Position numbers and translations under genes: made by a program
From: a bacterium
Lineage (GTDB): Bacteria > Planctomycetota > UBA1135 > UBA2386
Reading direction: 5' to 3'
DNA: 64,000 bases
Assembly (NCBI GenBank): GCA_030432695.1
Contig: JAUILN010000001.1
Span: forward strand, 186,001 to 250,000
In this document: one piece after another, positions 1 through 8,121 of the stretch
Layout: every line of letters begins with the position of its first letter
Numbering within the stretch: the stretch's first letter is position 1
Notes under the pieces: generated by a model
Database searches by the model: none
Seen by the model: only the letters and a program-made list of their open reading frames with translations
What the model was told of the DNA's origin: nothing

Positions 1-1281
1 CTGCTGACCGCGGCCATGGTCGTGCCCGCTGTCGTCCTGCTCGCTGCCCGCACTCCGGACCCGGATCGGAAGTGGTTCAAGGGCAACCTCCACACCCACA
101 CCCTGTGGAGCGACGGCAACGACTTCCCCGAGATGGTCGTCGATTGGTACCGCAGCCGCGGCGACTACGACTTCCTGGCGCTCAGCGACCACAACACGCT
201 GCAGCAGGGGGAGCGATGGATGGACAACGACCTGGTGATCCGCCGCGGCGGGCGCACCGCGTTGGCCGAGTACCGCGCGCGCTGCGGCGACGCGGTCGAG
301 ACCCGCGAGGGCGAGGATGGCAAGCTCGAGGTTCGGTTGCGCACCCTCGAGGAGTTCCGTGGTGCCTTCGAGGCGCCCGGCGAGTTCCTGCTGATCCAGT
401 CGGAGGAACTCACCGCCAGCCACGACGGCGCGCCGATCCACATCAACGCCACCAACCTTGGCGAGGTGCTGCAGCCGGCGAAGGGTACGAGCGTCGCCGA
501 GGTGCTGCGCAAGAACCTCCAGGCGATCCTCGAGCAGGAGGCGCGGCTGGGGCGGCCGATCCTGGCGCATCTCAACCATCCGAACTTCGGCTGGGCGTTC
601 GCCGCCGAGGAGATGGCCGAGGTGCTGGAGGAGCGCTTCTTCGAGGTCTGGAACGGCCACCCGTCGATCCATCACCTGGGTGACGAGCAGCGCGCTTCGG
701 TCGAGAAGATCTGGGACGTGGTCAACGCGCTCCGCATCCAGCAGATGGGCCAGCCGCCGTTGTTCGGGGTGGGCACCGACGACAGCCACAACTACCACAA
801 CGAGTCGGCGTCGATCCCAGGGCGCGGTTGGGTGATGGTGCGCGCCGCCGAGCTGACTCCGAAGGCGCTGATCGAGGCGATGCGGGCCGGCGACTTCTAT
901 GCGAGTTCGGGCGTGGAGCTGGCCGACGTGCGGTTCGAGGACGGGATCCTCGAGGTCGGTGTCGCGGCGCGCGCTGGCGAGACCTACCGCGTCGAGTTCG
1001 TCGGTACCAGGAAGGGCGTGGAACTCGCGGGCGAGGCGCGGACCGACGGCGAGGGCAAGGCCCTCCGCACCACGCGGCGCTACCCGGATGCGGTGGGCGA
1101 GATCCTGTCCAGCCACGAGGTCGCGGGGCAGGGCACGATCCGGGTCGGCTACCGCCTCGGCGACGACGAGCTGTACGTGCGCTGCGTGGTCACGTCGTCG
1201 GCGGCGCCGGAGCGTCCGGTGTGGGAGGGTCAGAAGCAGCAGGCCTGGACCCAGCCGATGGGCTGGCGGCGCTGGCTCTGA
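1..1281 (+). CDS. Secreted PHP-domain phosphoesterase (5' end outside window)
   Basis: The frame is open to the left edge, so the start may lie upstream; the first ATG inside the window is at 16. A hydrophobic stretch (VVPAVVLLAA) directly after it looks like the end of a signal peptide, so export is likely. The PHP metal-binding signature is clear: GNLHTHTLWSDG followed by FLALSDHNTL, and later a GTDDSHNYH motif, which are the His/Asp ligands of the polymerase-and-histidinol-phosphatase fold. Family members hydrolyse phosphoesters with two or three bound metals; the substrate here cannot be told. The C-terminal ~120 residues look like a beta-rich accessory region. A secreted glycosidase-like gene follows 73 bp downstream on the same strand. 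Confidence 0.85.
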   Translation: MLTAAMVVPAVVLLAARTPDPDRKWFKGNLHTHTLWSDGNDFPEMVVDWYRSRGDYDFLALSDHNTLQQGERWMDNDLVIRRGGRTALAEYRARCGDAVETREGEDGKLEVRLRTLEEFRGAFEAPGEFLLIQSEELTASHDGAPIHINATNLGEVLQPAKGTSVAEVLRKNLQAILEQEARLGRPILAHLNHPNFGWAFAAEEMAEVLEERFFEVWNGHPSIHHLGDEQRASVEKIWDVVNALRIQQMGQPPLFGVGTDDSHNYHNESASIPGRGWVMVRAAELTPKALIEAMRAGDFYASSGVELADVRFEDGILEVGVAARAGETYRVEFVGTRKGVELAGEARTDGEGKALRTTRRYPDAVGEILSSHEVAGQGTIRVGYRLGDDELYVRCVVTSSAAPERPVWEGQKQQAWTQPMGWRRWL

Positions 1282-1336
1282 GGTCCGGGATCAGGCGGGA
1301 CGGGACGGGGCGGGGCGACGGTCTGCGAGCTGTCGA

Positions 1337-1350
1337 TATATTGGGGGGTC
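1337..1350 (+). promoter_or_regulatory. Possible -10 element and G-rich ribosome-binding site
   Basis: The AT-rich hexamer TATATT stands out in a GC-rich spacer and is followed by GGGGGGT, 5 nt before the ATG at 1355. The pair could serve as the promoter -10 and a weak Shine-Dalgarno for the next gene. No convincing -35 is visible. Confidence 0.35.
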
Positions 1351-1354
1351 TCTC

Positions 1355-3076
1355 ATGACTTGCACCCCTCGCTCCGCCGGCCTGTGCCGGCTCGGTCTCA
1401 CCGCGCTCACCGCGTGCGTCCTCGGTCTCGCGCCGGTCCGCGCGCAGACGCCCTCCGCCGACGTCGGCGTCGGCCTGTTCCCGTTCCTGGTCGGCAACAT
1501 GGACGGCCGCGTCCAGGAGGTCGTCGACAAGTGCGTGCTGGAGGGCGCCGACTCGCTCTACGTGAGCATGTTCCGGACCACCGGCCGGCTGCAGGGTGAT
1601 CTGTGGGTCACCGACACCAACCGGCAGTGGCCGGCGAGCTGGGGACCGGTGCGGCCGGGTGGCGCCGGCATCGACCTGCGCGCGCTGATCGGCTACGCGA
1701 AGAGCCGCGGGCTGCGGGTGGTCGGCGTGGTGAAGTGCTTCGCCGATTCGGTGCAGCCGACCGACGCCGCGCATCGCCAGTACCTCCTCGACGTGATCGG
1801 CTGGATCGTCGATCGGGTGCAGCCCGGCACCGGGGAACCGACCTGGGACCTCGACGGCATCGCGCTCGACTACATCCGCTTCGTCGGCTCGCCGCAGCCC
1901 GGCGGCGACCAGTTGGTCACCAACCTGGTGCGCGACATCAAGGCACGCATCGGCGCCCTCACGCTGCACGCCTACCTGATCGCCAGCCGCTACTACATCG
2001 ACGGCCCGCCCTACGACGGCGTGACCTTCCGCGGCTACAGCCAGGCGACTGCGCTGTTGAAGCAGGACTTCGGCCAGGACTGGCAGGCGCTGGCCCAGCA
2101 CCTCGATGTGCTGATGCCGATGTGCTACACGGCAGACGGCTCGATCTACTCGAGCTACGCGCACCATCAGAACTACGTGCGGGCGGCGGCGCGCTACGCG
2201 GTGCTCGCCGCGCAGGCCTGGCCGGGCACGCGGGTGCAGCCGGTGGTGCAGACCTACAGCAGTTCCGGTCAGACGACCACGCAGCAGACCGTCGACGCGT
2301 CGATCACCGGCGCGCTGCTGTCCGGCGCGCAGGGCTTCCAGACCTTCCGCTATGCGACGACCGCGACGAGCTGGTGGATCCCGGTGCGGACCTGGTCGGT
2401 GGCCGGTCCGAATCTGCCGACCCCGGGCCTCAGCGCCAACGTCCAGGGCCTGTCGTTGACCGTCGATTCGCGGGCCAGCACCGACCAGGACCAACCCGCC
2501 GGTACCCTGCAGGTGCGCTACGACTGGAACGACGACGGGGTGTTCGACACCGGTTGGGGGACCCCGGGAGTGGTGACCAGTCTGCTGCCGAGTGCCGGTC
2601 CGCGCTGGATCGGTATGCGGGTTCGCGACGCCAGCGGCACCGAGACGGCGGTCCGCCGGCAGGTGAACGCCGGTCAGGTGCTGAGCCCGACGCCCGGCGT
2701 GGTGCTTGCCTCGCAGGGCACCGCGGTCGACCTGCGGCTGGATGCAGGACCGGCCGCCGCGGGCCAGCGCTACGCGATCCTCGGCTCGCTGTCCGGTAAC
2801 TCGCCGGCGACGCCGTGGCAGCCGGGCTTCGACCTGCCGCTGGTGATCGACGGCTTCTCCGAGGCGGCGCTGTCGATCTCGAACTCGGCGGCGTTCACCA
2901 ACGCACTCGGCACGCTCGATCCGCAGGGCGCAGCGGTGGCACGGATCCAGCTGCCGCCGCCGGTGTGGGCCGCGCTGCTGTTCCGCACCGTGACGTGGGC
3001 GGCGCTGGCTACCGATCCCGTGACTGGTCAGCCGGCTTTCGTGAGCAACCCGACGGCGTTCTTCGTGGTGCCGTGA
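1355..3076 (+). CDS. Secreted GHL10-like putative glycoside hydrolase with PKD-like domain
   Basis: A 573-aa protein with a signal peptide ending near PVRAQ. The N-terminal ~370 residues resemble the GHL10/YngK (beta/alpha)8 putative glycosidases: travel through VGVVKCF and, at about residues 165-176, DLDGIALDYIRF, the family's typical DGIxLDYIR signature. A PKD/Ig-like segment follows (YDWNDDGVFDTGWG, ~385-430). The last ~100 residues (GQRYAILGSLSGNSP onward) form a beta-rich tail of a type often seen at the C-terminus of secreted planctomycete proteins, perhaps for surface attachment. The start at 1355 is chosen because the signal peptide begins there; the open frame continues far upstream only by chance in GC-rich DNA. 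Substrate unknown. Confidence 0.75.
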   Translation: MTCTPRSAGLCRLGLTALTACVLGLAPVRAQTPSADVGVGLFPFLVGNMDGRVQEVVDKCVLEGADSLYVSMFRTTGRLQGDLWVTDTNRQWPASWGPVRPGGAGIDLRALIGYAKSRGLRVVGVVKCFADSVQPTDAAHRQYLLDVIGWIVDRVQPGTGEPTWDLDGIALDYIRFVGSPQPGGDQLVTNLVRDIKARIGALTLHAYLIASRYYIDGPPYDGVTFRGYSQATALLKQDFGQDWQALAQHLDVLMPMCYTADGSIYSSYAHHQNYVRAAARYAVLAAQAWPGTRVQPVVQTYSSSGQTTTQQTVDASITGALLSGAQGFQTFRYATTATSWWIPVRTWSVAGPNLPTPGLSANVQGLSLTVDSRASTDQDQPAGTLQVRYDWNDDGVFDTGWGTPGVVTSLLPSAGPRWIGMRVRDASGTETAVRRQVNAGQVLSPTPGVVLASQGTAVDLRLDAGPAAAGQRYAILGSLSGNSPATPWQPGFDLPLVIDGFSEAALSISNSAAFTNALGTLDPQGAAVARIQLPPPVWAALLFRTVTWAALATDPVTGQPAFVSNPTAFFVVP

Positions 3077-3079
3077 GGA

Positions 3080-5929
3080 TCAGCGCGCGGCCGGCTCGGG
3101 CACGGTGTCGACCAGCAGGTCGACCACCCGGTCGGCCAGCTCGCGGCGCACCGCGACGTGCCCGGAGTTCTCGCGCGTCGGGTGCACGCGGTTGGTGAGG
3201 AGCACGATCGACACGTCGGTCCGCGGGTCGCACCAGATCGAGGTGCCGGTGTAGCCGGTGTGGCCGAAGGCGCGCGCCGACAGCTTCGAGCCGCCCGAGC
3301 CGCCGGCGCGGAACGTGTCCCAGCCGATCGCGCGGGAGCTGCCGGCGACGACCTCGGCGGGGCGGGTCGCGGCGCGGGCGAGGGCGGGCGACAGCCAGCC
3401 GCGGCCGCCGCCGAGGAAGGCCTGGCCGAGGCGGGTCACATCGGCCGCGGTGGCGAACAGGCCGGCGTGGCCGGAGACCCCGCCCATCGCCGCGGCGTTC
3501 TCGTCGTGGGCGCGGCCGACCACCAGCGAGCCGTCGGGCCAGGCGCGGGCTTCGGTGGGCACGGCGTCGAGCGGCGAGGTGCCGCTGGCGAACTGCGCGC
3601 TCTGCATGCCGAGCGGTTCGAAGACCTCGGTGCCGGTGAGCGCGGCGAAGGGCTGCTGCCCGGCGTGCTCGGCGACCAGCATCGCGCACATCAGGCCGAT
3701 GTCGCTGTACTTGGTCGCGGCGCCTGGAGCCGTGACGAGGGGCGTGCGCACCGCTGCGTGGAGTACCGCGTAGGCGCCGTGGTGGTCGCGGAAGAACCGC
3801 AGGAACGGCGGGAAGCCGGCGGTGTGGGTGAGCAGGTGCTGCGTGGTCACGCGCGGGTCGTCGAAGCCGGCGATGCGCGGAGCGATCGGCGCATCGAGGT
3901 CGAGGGCGCCGCGGTCGACGAGGCGGAGGATCGTCGGCGTGGTCGCGCAGACCTTGGTGAGCGAGGCCATGTCGAACAGCGCGTCGACCTGCATCGGACG
4001 GCTGATGGACCGGTAGGGACCGTCGGCCCAGGTGGTTCTGCCGGCGGCGACCTCGGCGACCACGACGCCGCGGCGCGCGATGGTGGCGACGGCGCCGGGG
4101 AAGGCGCGGTTCTCGATGCCGCGGGCGAGGACCTCGCGCAGCGCGTCGGGCAGGCGCGGGTCGAAACCCTGGGCCGCGGGGGTGGCACGGACCAGGTCCT
4201 TGGCTGGCGGGTACCACGACAGGCCGTCGCCGGCTGCGCACTGGCCCGGCACGGTGATCGGCATGCGGCCGGTGATCGCTGCCTTGCCGCTCAGTGCATC
4301 CGCCACCGCCGCGACCGTCGCCTCCGAGCCGTGGAAGATCTGCAGCAGGGCGCCGTCGGGGTGGACGTGGCCGACCGCGTAGGGATCGCCGAACAGCACG
4401 CCGACGTGGCGGGGGATCGCGGCGAGGCCGGCGAGCAGGGTGTCGAGGCCGGTCAGCGGGCGCCGCGCGCGGTCGGCGCGGTGGAACAGCAGGCTGACCA
4501 GCGCGGTGTCGTCGTCGCCGCGGACGCTGCGCGCGAGGTCGGCCGCCAGGCGACGCTGGTCCGCGGTTGAGGCATCGCTGCCGATCGCGTGCACCGCGAC
4601 CTCGAGTCCGGCCTCGGCCAGCGCATCGCGGACCGGCGCGGCGGTCTCCGGCTCGGCGCTCGGTGCCAGCACCAGCAGCTCGACGCGGCGCAGCGGCTGC
4701 GGGCGACCGGAGTGGGCCAGCGGCACGAGGCCACGCGGGTCGCGCATCAGCGTGAGGCCGGCGCGGGCGATCTTCGCGGCGACCTCGCGGTGCGCGTCGC
4801 AGGCCACGATCTCGCGCCAGTCGTCGCGCGGCTTGCCGCCGGTCTCGTAGAGGCCGGTGCGCAGCTTGGCGCGCAGCACCCGCAGTGCGGCGTCGTCGAC
4901 GCGTGCGGCCGGCACGGTACCGTCGCGCACCGCCTTCGCCACCGCGTCGATGGTGGCCTGAGGGTCTTTCGGCATCAGCAGGATGTCGGCGCCGGCGAGC
5001 AGTGCGGGCAGCGCCGGATCGGGCGCGTCGGGGTCTTCGTGGAGCGCGCCCATGTCGAGCGCGTCGGTGACGATCAGGCCGGCGAAGCCGAGTTCCTCGC
5101 GGAGCAGGCCGGTGAGGATCGCCGGCGACAGCGTCGCGGGCAGGTCGGCGGGGGTGCCGAGTCCAGGTACCGCGAGGTGGCCGGTCATGATCGACGACAT
5201 GCCCGCCGCGATCGCCGCGCGGAACGGCACCAGCTCCACCGCGTCGAGACGCGCGCGGTCGCCGGGCACGGTCGGCAGCGCCAGGTGCGAGTCGGTGTCG
5301 ACATCGCCGTGGCCGGGGAAGTGCTTGCCGGTCGACAGCACGCCGGTCGCCTCGCAGCCGCGGACGAACGCCGCGCCGAGCCGTGCCACGGCCTGCGGGT
5401 CTTCGCCCAGCGAGCGCACGTTGATGATCGGGTTGGCGGGGTTGACGTTCACGTCGAGGACGGGCGCGAAGCTCCACTGGAAGCCCAATGCGCGGCACTC
5501 CAGCCCGGTGATCCGACCCGCGGCCTCGGACAGCTCCGACGAGCCGGTCGCACCCCAGAGCATCGGCTTGCCGAGGTCGGTGGCGCCCTGCAGGCGGAAC
5601 GACAGGCCGCCCTCGAAGTCGCCGGCCATCAGCAGGGGGACCTTCGCGCGGCCCTGCAGGTCGGTGACCACCTTCGCCGCGGTCTCGACGTCGCCCAGCG
5701 ACAGGATCACGCCGCCGATCTCCTGGTCCTCGACCCACCGGCGCAGCTCGTCGCGCCGCGGGTAGGCGGCGTCGTCGCGGGTCAGGCTCCAGCACATGAT
5801 GAGCTGGGCGATGCGTTGCTCGAGGGTGAGGTCGGCGAGGAGGGATTCGGCGGTGCGCTGCTGCGCGGGTGCCGGGCTCGCCAGGGCGGCGAGGAGGAGG
5901 GGGAGGACGGCGAGGAGGGTCCGACGCAT
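3080..5929 (-). CDS. GH3 beta-N-acetylhexosaminidase (NagZ-type) fused to class C beta-lactamase-like serine hydrolase
   Basis: A 949-aa protein with signal peptide (cleavage near PAPAQ). Residues ~28-400 are a GH3 NagZ-type domain: KHFPGHGDVDTDSH (202-215) is the family's signature, and D289 in VTDALDM fits the nucleophile. Residues ~400-575 look like the GH3 C-terminal sandwich. Residues ~585-949 form a beta-lactamase/penicillin-binding-protein-like domain with SLTK (656-659) as the SxxK catalytic motif and YSD (741-743) in the place of YxN. NagZ enzymes cut GlcNAc from muropeptides; the second domain could be a muropeptide peptidase or esterase. Such two-domain proteins are known in other phyla. 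It may help process peptidoglycan outside the cytoplasm. The start is the Met opening the signal peptide. Confidence 0.9.
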   Translation of the reverse strand: MRRTLLAVLPLLLAALASPAPAQQRTAESLLADLTLEQRIAQLIMCWSLTRDDAAYPRRDELRRWVEDQEIGGVILSLGDVETAAKVVTDLQGRAKVPLLMAGDFEGGLSFRLQGATDLGKPMLWGATGSSELSEAAGRITGLECRALGFQWSFAPVLDVNVNPANPIINVRSLGEDPQAVARLGAAFVRGCEATGVLSTGKHFPGHGDVDTDSHLALPTVPGDRARLDAVELVPFRAAIAAGMSSIMTGHLAVPGLGTPADLPATLSPAILTGLLREELGFAGLIVTDALDMGALHEDPDAPDPALPALLAGADILLMPKDPQATIDAVAKAVRDGTVPAARVDDAALRVLRAKLRTGLYETGGKPRDDWREIVACDAHREVAAKIARAGLTLMRDPRGLVPLAHSGRPQPLRRVELLVLAPSAEPETAAPVRDALAEAGLEVAVHAIGSDASTADQRRLAADLARSVRGDDDTALVSLLFHRADRARRPLTGLDTLLAGLAAIPRHVGVLFGDPYAVGHVHPDGALLQIFHGSEATVAAVADALSGKAAITGRMPITVPGQCAAGDGLSWYPPAKDLVRATPAAQGFDPRLPDALREVLARGIENRAFPGAVATIARRGVVVAEVAAGRTTWADGPYRSISRPMQVDALFDMASLTKVCATTPTILRLVDRGALDLDAPIAPRIAGFDDPRVTTQHLLTHTAGFPPFLRFFRDHHGAYAVLHAAVRTPLVTAPGAATKYSDIGLMCAMLVAEHAGQQPFAALTGTEVFEPLGMQSAQFASGTSPLDAVPTEARAWPDGSLVVGRAHDENAAAMGGVSGHAGLFATAADVTRLGQAFLGGGRGWLSPALARAATRPAEVVAGSSRAIGWDTFRAGGSGGSKLSARAFGHTGYTGTSIWCDPRTDVSIVLLTNRVHPTRENSGHVAVRRELADRVVDLLVDTVPEPAAR

Positions 5930-6117
5930 GGCCAGACGATCGCGTGTCGCGGGGCGCGGGGGAAGTACGGAGCGAGGGGGAGTCGGACCGCGCAGGTGCG
6001 CAGGTCCGCGCTGCCTCCTCCCGCAAGCGAAGGGGCGTGACTCGCTGCGCTCGCCTCGTCCCCGGGCAGTCGGTCGCGCTGACGGTGTCGTTCGGGTCGA
6101 CCTCCGGCAGGAGTCGA

Positions 6118-8121
6118 TCACAGCGCGGCGCCGAGCGCAGCCAGCAGACGGTCGATGTGCTCGTCGGTGTGGCTGGCGAAGACCGCGATGCGCAGCGCGC
6201 CGGCGGGGCCGAGGCCGGAGTAGCTGGCGAAGTGGGGGACCAGCAGGCCGGCGGCGCGGAGGCGCTCGGCGAGGCCGCTCATGGCGGGCGCGTCGCGGTG
6301 GGTGAAGCTGACCTGTGGGGTGGGGGCGCTGGGGTCGACGTCGAGGCCCAGGGCGTGCAGGCCCGAACGGAGGCGTTGTGCGTTGCTGCGCAGGCGGTCG
6401 CGGAGTGCGGGTTCGGCCTGGGCGATGCGCAGGGCCGCGGCGGCGGCGGCGGCGACCGGGATCGGCGGCGCGCTCGCGCCCTCGAACCAGTGGGAGGCGC
6501 GGCGGGCGGCGTCGACGTCCGCGGCGCTGCCGGCGATCACACCGCCGAAGCCGCCGAGGGCCTTGCTCAGGGTCGCTGCGAGGAGCACGCGGGGAGCCGC
6601 GCCTTCGGTCGGCAGCCAGAGCCCGTGGTGCTCGAGCGCGCCGCGGCCGTGGGCACCGAGGACGCCGAGGCCGTGGGCGTCGTCGACCAACAGCACGGCA
6701 CCCGGTCGGTCCCGGAGCAGGTCGGCATAGGCGGCGAGGGGCGCGATCGCGCCGCTCATCGGGAACACGCCGTCGGTGGCGACGAGCACGCGGGTGCCGG
6801 CTGCCGCGTGCGTTCCGAGGGCCGCCGCCAACGAGTGCGCGTCGCGATGCGCGAACGCGTGGTCCGGTACGCCGAGGCGCTGGATCGCCTCGCGCACCGC
6901 GTAGTGGGCGTGCTCGTCGTGGAATGCGACGTCGACCGAGCCGCGCAGCATGGCGGCCCATACCGACGCCGACGCCCAGCCAGTCGCCAGGTGGAACGCC
7001 GCCTCCACCCCGAGGAACCGCGCCGCCTCGCGTTCGCAGTCGAACAGCTCCGGCGTCTCACCGAACCCGCTGCGCGAGGTCGCCGCATGCAGGCCGCCAC
7101 GCTGCAGCGCGCGGGTCGCCGCCGCGATCGGCTCGGGCCGCGCGTGCAGGCCGAGGTAGCTCGTTCCGCCGAAGTAGACGAAGCGCTCACCGCCGATCGT
7201 CACCTCTGCGTCCGGCGGCCCGTCGAGCCGCGCCTCCCCTCCCTCGGGGGGGTTAACATCTCGACCCGGCCGAGTTGTTAACCCCCCCCTGGGCAGTGAG
7301 GGGGATGCTGGGGCGAGGCTGGGGCGGCGGGCGACGACCAGGGGCCGGCCGGCTGCGGGGCGGTCGTCGGGCGGGAGGCGGTCGAAGTGCAGGTCGTGGC
7401 CGTAGACCGGGCCGAGGACCGCGGGGCGCAGCACCTGTTCGGGCGTGCCGTCGGCGACCAGCCGGCCTTCGTGCAGCAGCACCAGCCGGTCACCGAACTG
7501 CGCGGCGAGGTTGAGATCGTGGGTGACCAGCACCACCGCGCGCGCATCGCAGGCGGCGCGGGCACAGAGCTCGAGGATGCGGATCTGGCCGGCGACGTCG
7601 AGCGAGGCGGTCGGCTCGTCGCAGAGCAGGATCTCGGGGGACTGCGCGAGGGCGCGGGCCACCAGCACGCGTTGGCGCTCGCCGCCGGACAGGGCCTGCA
7701 CCGGGCGTTCGGACCAGGCGGCGGTGTCGGTGCGCTCGAGGGCTTCGGTGACGGCGCGGTGGTCGTCGGCAGTGAGACTGGCGAAGGCCCCCTGGCGCCA
7801 GGCGTAGCGGCCGCCCTCGACGAAGGTCCGCACGTCGACCGCCGGCCAGGCTTCGAGGTCCTGGGGCACGCGGGCGATGCGGCGGGCGAGGTCGCGGGGC
7901 GTCCGATCGACCAGCGACGTGCCGTCCAACGTGATCGTCCCGCTGTCGGGGCGGAGGAGTCCGGCACACAGGCGCAGCAGGGTGCTCTTGCCCGAGCCAT
8001 TGGGACCGACCACGACCAGCACCTCGCGGACGCGGACTGCGAGGTCGATCGCGTCGACCGCGGCGGCGTCACTCTCCGGGTGGCGGTAGGAGACGCCGCG
8101 GAGCACCAACCGATCGCTCAC
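6118..8121 (-). CDS. BtuD-type ABC transporter ATPase in frame with alpha-oxoamine synthase (KBL/BioF-like)
   Basis: One uninterrupted frame of 667 aa. Residues ~1-255 are an ABC ATPase of the vitamin B12/iron-siderophore class: GPNGSGKST (Walker A), LSGGERQRVLVA (signature), ILLCDEPTASLD (Walker B) and VLVTHD (switch His). Residues ~295-667 are a PLP-dependent alpha-oxoamine synthase (8-amino-7-oxononanoate synthase or 2-amino-3-ketobutyrate CoA ligase family), with VLLVDDAHGLGVLG and the PLP lysine K520 in ATLSKALGGFGG. GTG at 8121 overlaps the permease stop (GTGA), so the ATPase is translationally coupled. The linker contains a strong DNA hairpin. An internal GTG at 7203 could start the synthase separately (361 aa). 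Whether the two domains form one protein is open. Confidence 0.85.
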   Translation of the reverse strand: MSDRLVLRGVSYRHPESDAAAVDAIDLAVRVREVLVVVGPNGSGKSTLLRLCAGLLRPDSGTITLDGTSLVDRTPRDLARRIARVPQDLEAWPAVDVRTFVEGGRYAWRQGAFASLTADDHRAVTEALERTDTAAWSERPVQALSGGERQRVLVARALAQSPEILLCDEPTASLDVAGQIRILELCARAACDARAVVLVTHDLNLAAQFGDRLVLLHEGRLVADGTPEQVLRPAVLGPVYGHDLHFDRLPPDDRPAAGRPLVVARRPSLAPASPSLPRGGLTTRPGRDVNPPEGGEARLDGPPDAEVTIGGERFVYFGGTSYLGLHARPEPIAAATRALQRGGLHAATSRSGFGETPELFDCEREAARFLGVEAAFHLATGWASASVWAAMLRGSVDVAFHDEHAHYAVREAIQRLGVPDHAFAHRDAHSLAAALGTHAAAGTRVLVATDGVFPMSGAIAPLAAYADLLRDRPGAVLLVDDAHGLGVLGAHGRGALEHHGLWLPTEGAAPRVLLAATLSKALGGFGGVIAGSAADVDAARRASHWFEGASAPPIPVAAAAAAALRIAQAEPALRDRLRSNAQRLRSGLHALGLDVDPSAPTPQVSFTHRDAPAMSGLAERLRAAGLLVPHFASYSGLGPAGALRIAVFASHTDEHIDRLLAALGAAL
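7246..7288. repeat. Long DNA hairpin inside the ATPase/synthase linker
   Basis: Perfect 13-bp arms GGGGGGGTTAACA (7246-7258) and TGTTAACCCCCCC (7276-7288) enclose a 17-nt loop that pairs again (CTCG/CGAG, then CC/GG). It lies in coding sequence exactly between the two domains of the 6118-8121 frame, at residues 278-292, and keeps the reading frame. No T-tract follows on either strand, so it does not look like an intrinsic terminator. It may be an inserted palindromic repeat. Confidence 0.75.

Noticed and set aside
899-1354. N-terminal extension of the GHL10-like protein from 899
   Set aside because: The extension is antisense-like Arg/Ser-rich sequence overlapping the PHP gene in another frame; the signal peptide at 1355 marks the true start.
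7246-7288. Hairpin as an integron attC site or an intrinsic terminator
   Set aside because: GTTAAC occurs in both arms, as in attC core sites, but the outer arms are plain G/C runs, the loop is short and there is no integrase or cassette array. No T-tract follows on either strand and the sequence is in an open frame.
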